Below, one piece after another: positions 5,057 through 5,328 of a stretch of DNA of 5,328 nucleotides; the stretch's first letter is position 1, and each line of letters opens with the position of its first letter. The DNA is from Bacteroidales bacterium (lineage in GTDB: Bacteria > Bacteroidota > Bacteroidia > Bacteroidales > Lentimicrobiaceae): NCBI GenBank assembly GCA_022837485.1, contig JALHHH010000060.1, forward strand, positions 16,996 to 22,323, written 5' to 3'. A program made the translations under genes and the position numbers. The notes under the pieces are model-generated. The model was not told the origin of the DNA. It did not search any database and saw only the letters and a list, made by a program, of their open reading frames with translations.

Positions 5057-5328
5057 CGTAGCACGCCGGGGGAGGGTTGGCAAGCCACATTGAGGGCGTG
5101 AGGCCGACTCGGGCGCCGCGCCGCTGTGGGCGTCGTTGAGCCTGCTCCCACTCTATGGCGTAGCGCACCGTTTGGGGGGCGAGACGTTGGCCCGACGCAG
5201 CCTCGCTTGGTGGGCGCTGACGCCCTCGTTGGCGCTCTTCACCGGCACGCTGGCCGTGGTGCTGGGGCTGTTTCTGGCGATTGCGCTGATCGGCTGGCGG
5301 CTGACGGCGGCGATGCTGGCCAGCGCCT
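5000..5328. other. GC-rich tail of foreign composition (probable assembly junction)
   Basis: By hand count 5041-5328 is 203 G+C of 288 (about 70%), while 4681-4740 and 4921-4980 each have 23 of 60 (38%). The change is sharp and falls within the lipoprotein gene, somewhere between about 5000 and 5045, where the family-like protein sequence also ends. No transposase, integrase, terminal inverted repeat or tRNA is seen at the join. A misassembly joining a high-GC organism's DNA is the simplest explanation. A true insertion or rearrangement is the alternative. Confidence 0.7.
5094..5328 (+). CDS. High-GC membrane-protein fragment, function unknown, open at the right edge
   Basis: After TGA at 5091-5093 this frame stays open for 78 codons to the window end. 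The translation is typical of an integral membrane protein: a moderately hydrophobic stretch (LWASLSLLPLYGVAHRL, codons from 5124), an Arg pair (LARRS), then a long hydrophobic segment from LAWWALTP to LFLAIALIGW. Third codon positions are nearly all G or C, as expected for a real gene in a GC-rich genome, whereas the other forward frames contain stops. No ATG opens the frame; TTG at 5136 or 5172 are possible starts, or the true start lies on the other side of the composition break. I do not recognise the family. It does not belong to the same genomic context as the genes to its left. Confidence 0.45.

Noticed and set aside
5048..5065. Short inverted repeat CGTGC / GCACG in the GC-rich tail as a mobile-element end
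   Set aside because: Only 5 bp in 70% G+C DNA, expected by chance. No matching end, target duplication or transposase is visible.
4822..5151. Reverse-strand ORF of 109 codons crossing the composition break
   Set aside because: It spans two DNA segments of different origin, is low-complexity in its GC-rich part and lies antisense to the lipoprotein gene. It is an accidental open frame.

Overview
The window looks like a Bacteroidota genome fragment, most plausibly from the Bacteroidales/Marinilabiliales side. The main reasons are the TAnnTTTG-type promoter box in front of the gene at 2839, a Bacteroidota-style Hsp20, a DUF4403-like lipoprotein, and a short OadB-type sodium-pump subunit. The placement is inferred from gene content and signals only, without any database search. 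All genes lie on the + strand.

Layout. (1) 1-1361: the 3' end of a biotin-carrier gene, followed 3 nt later by oadB, the membrane subunit of a sodium-translocating biotin-dependent decarboxylase, closed by a strong intrinsic terminator. (2) 1468-2079: a uridine kinase (udk) for pyrimidine salvage. (3) 2080-2224: an unusually structured intergenic region with three copies of a near-palindromic element, a sigma-54-like -24/-12 promoter and a leader able to pair with the Shine-Dalgarno of the next gene. (4) 2240-2671: a small heat-shock protein (Hsp20) with its own terminator. (5) 2839-4188: a fused DEDDh exonuclease plus GIY-YIG (UvrC-type) nuclease, probably from a leaderless transcript. Seven nt later comes a lipoprotein of the DUF4403 type (4196 onward). 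(6) From roughly 5000-5045 to the end the sequence turns abruptly GC-rich (about 70% G+C by hand count, against about 38% in sampled lines just before). This cuts the lipoprotein to 286 aa, and beyond it lies an unrelated, high-GC membrane-protein fragment.

The first four regions are mostly ordinary housekeeping genes. The parts most worth a second look are the regulatory region ahead of hsp20, where a sigma-54-like promoter would start a transcript just before a possible RNA-thermometer fold, the exonuclease/GIY-YIG fusion with its cysteine-rich C-terminal half, and the composition break at the 3' end, which is more likely an assembly chimera than a biological junction. I did not find CRISPR arrays, tRNA/rRNA genes or insertion sequences.
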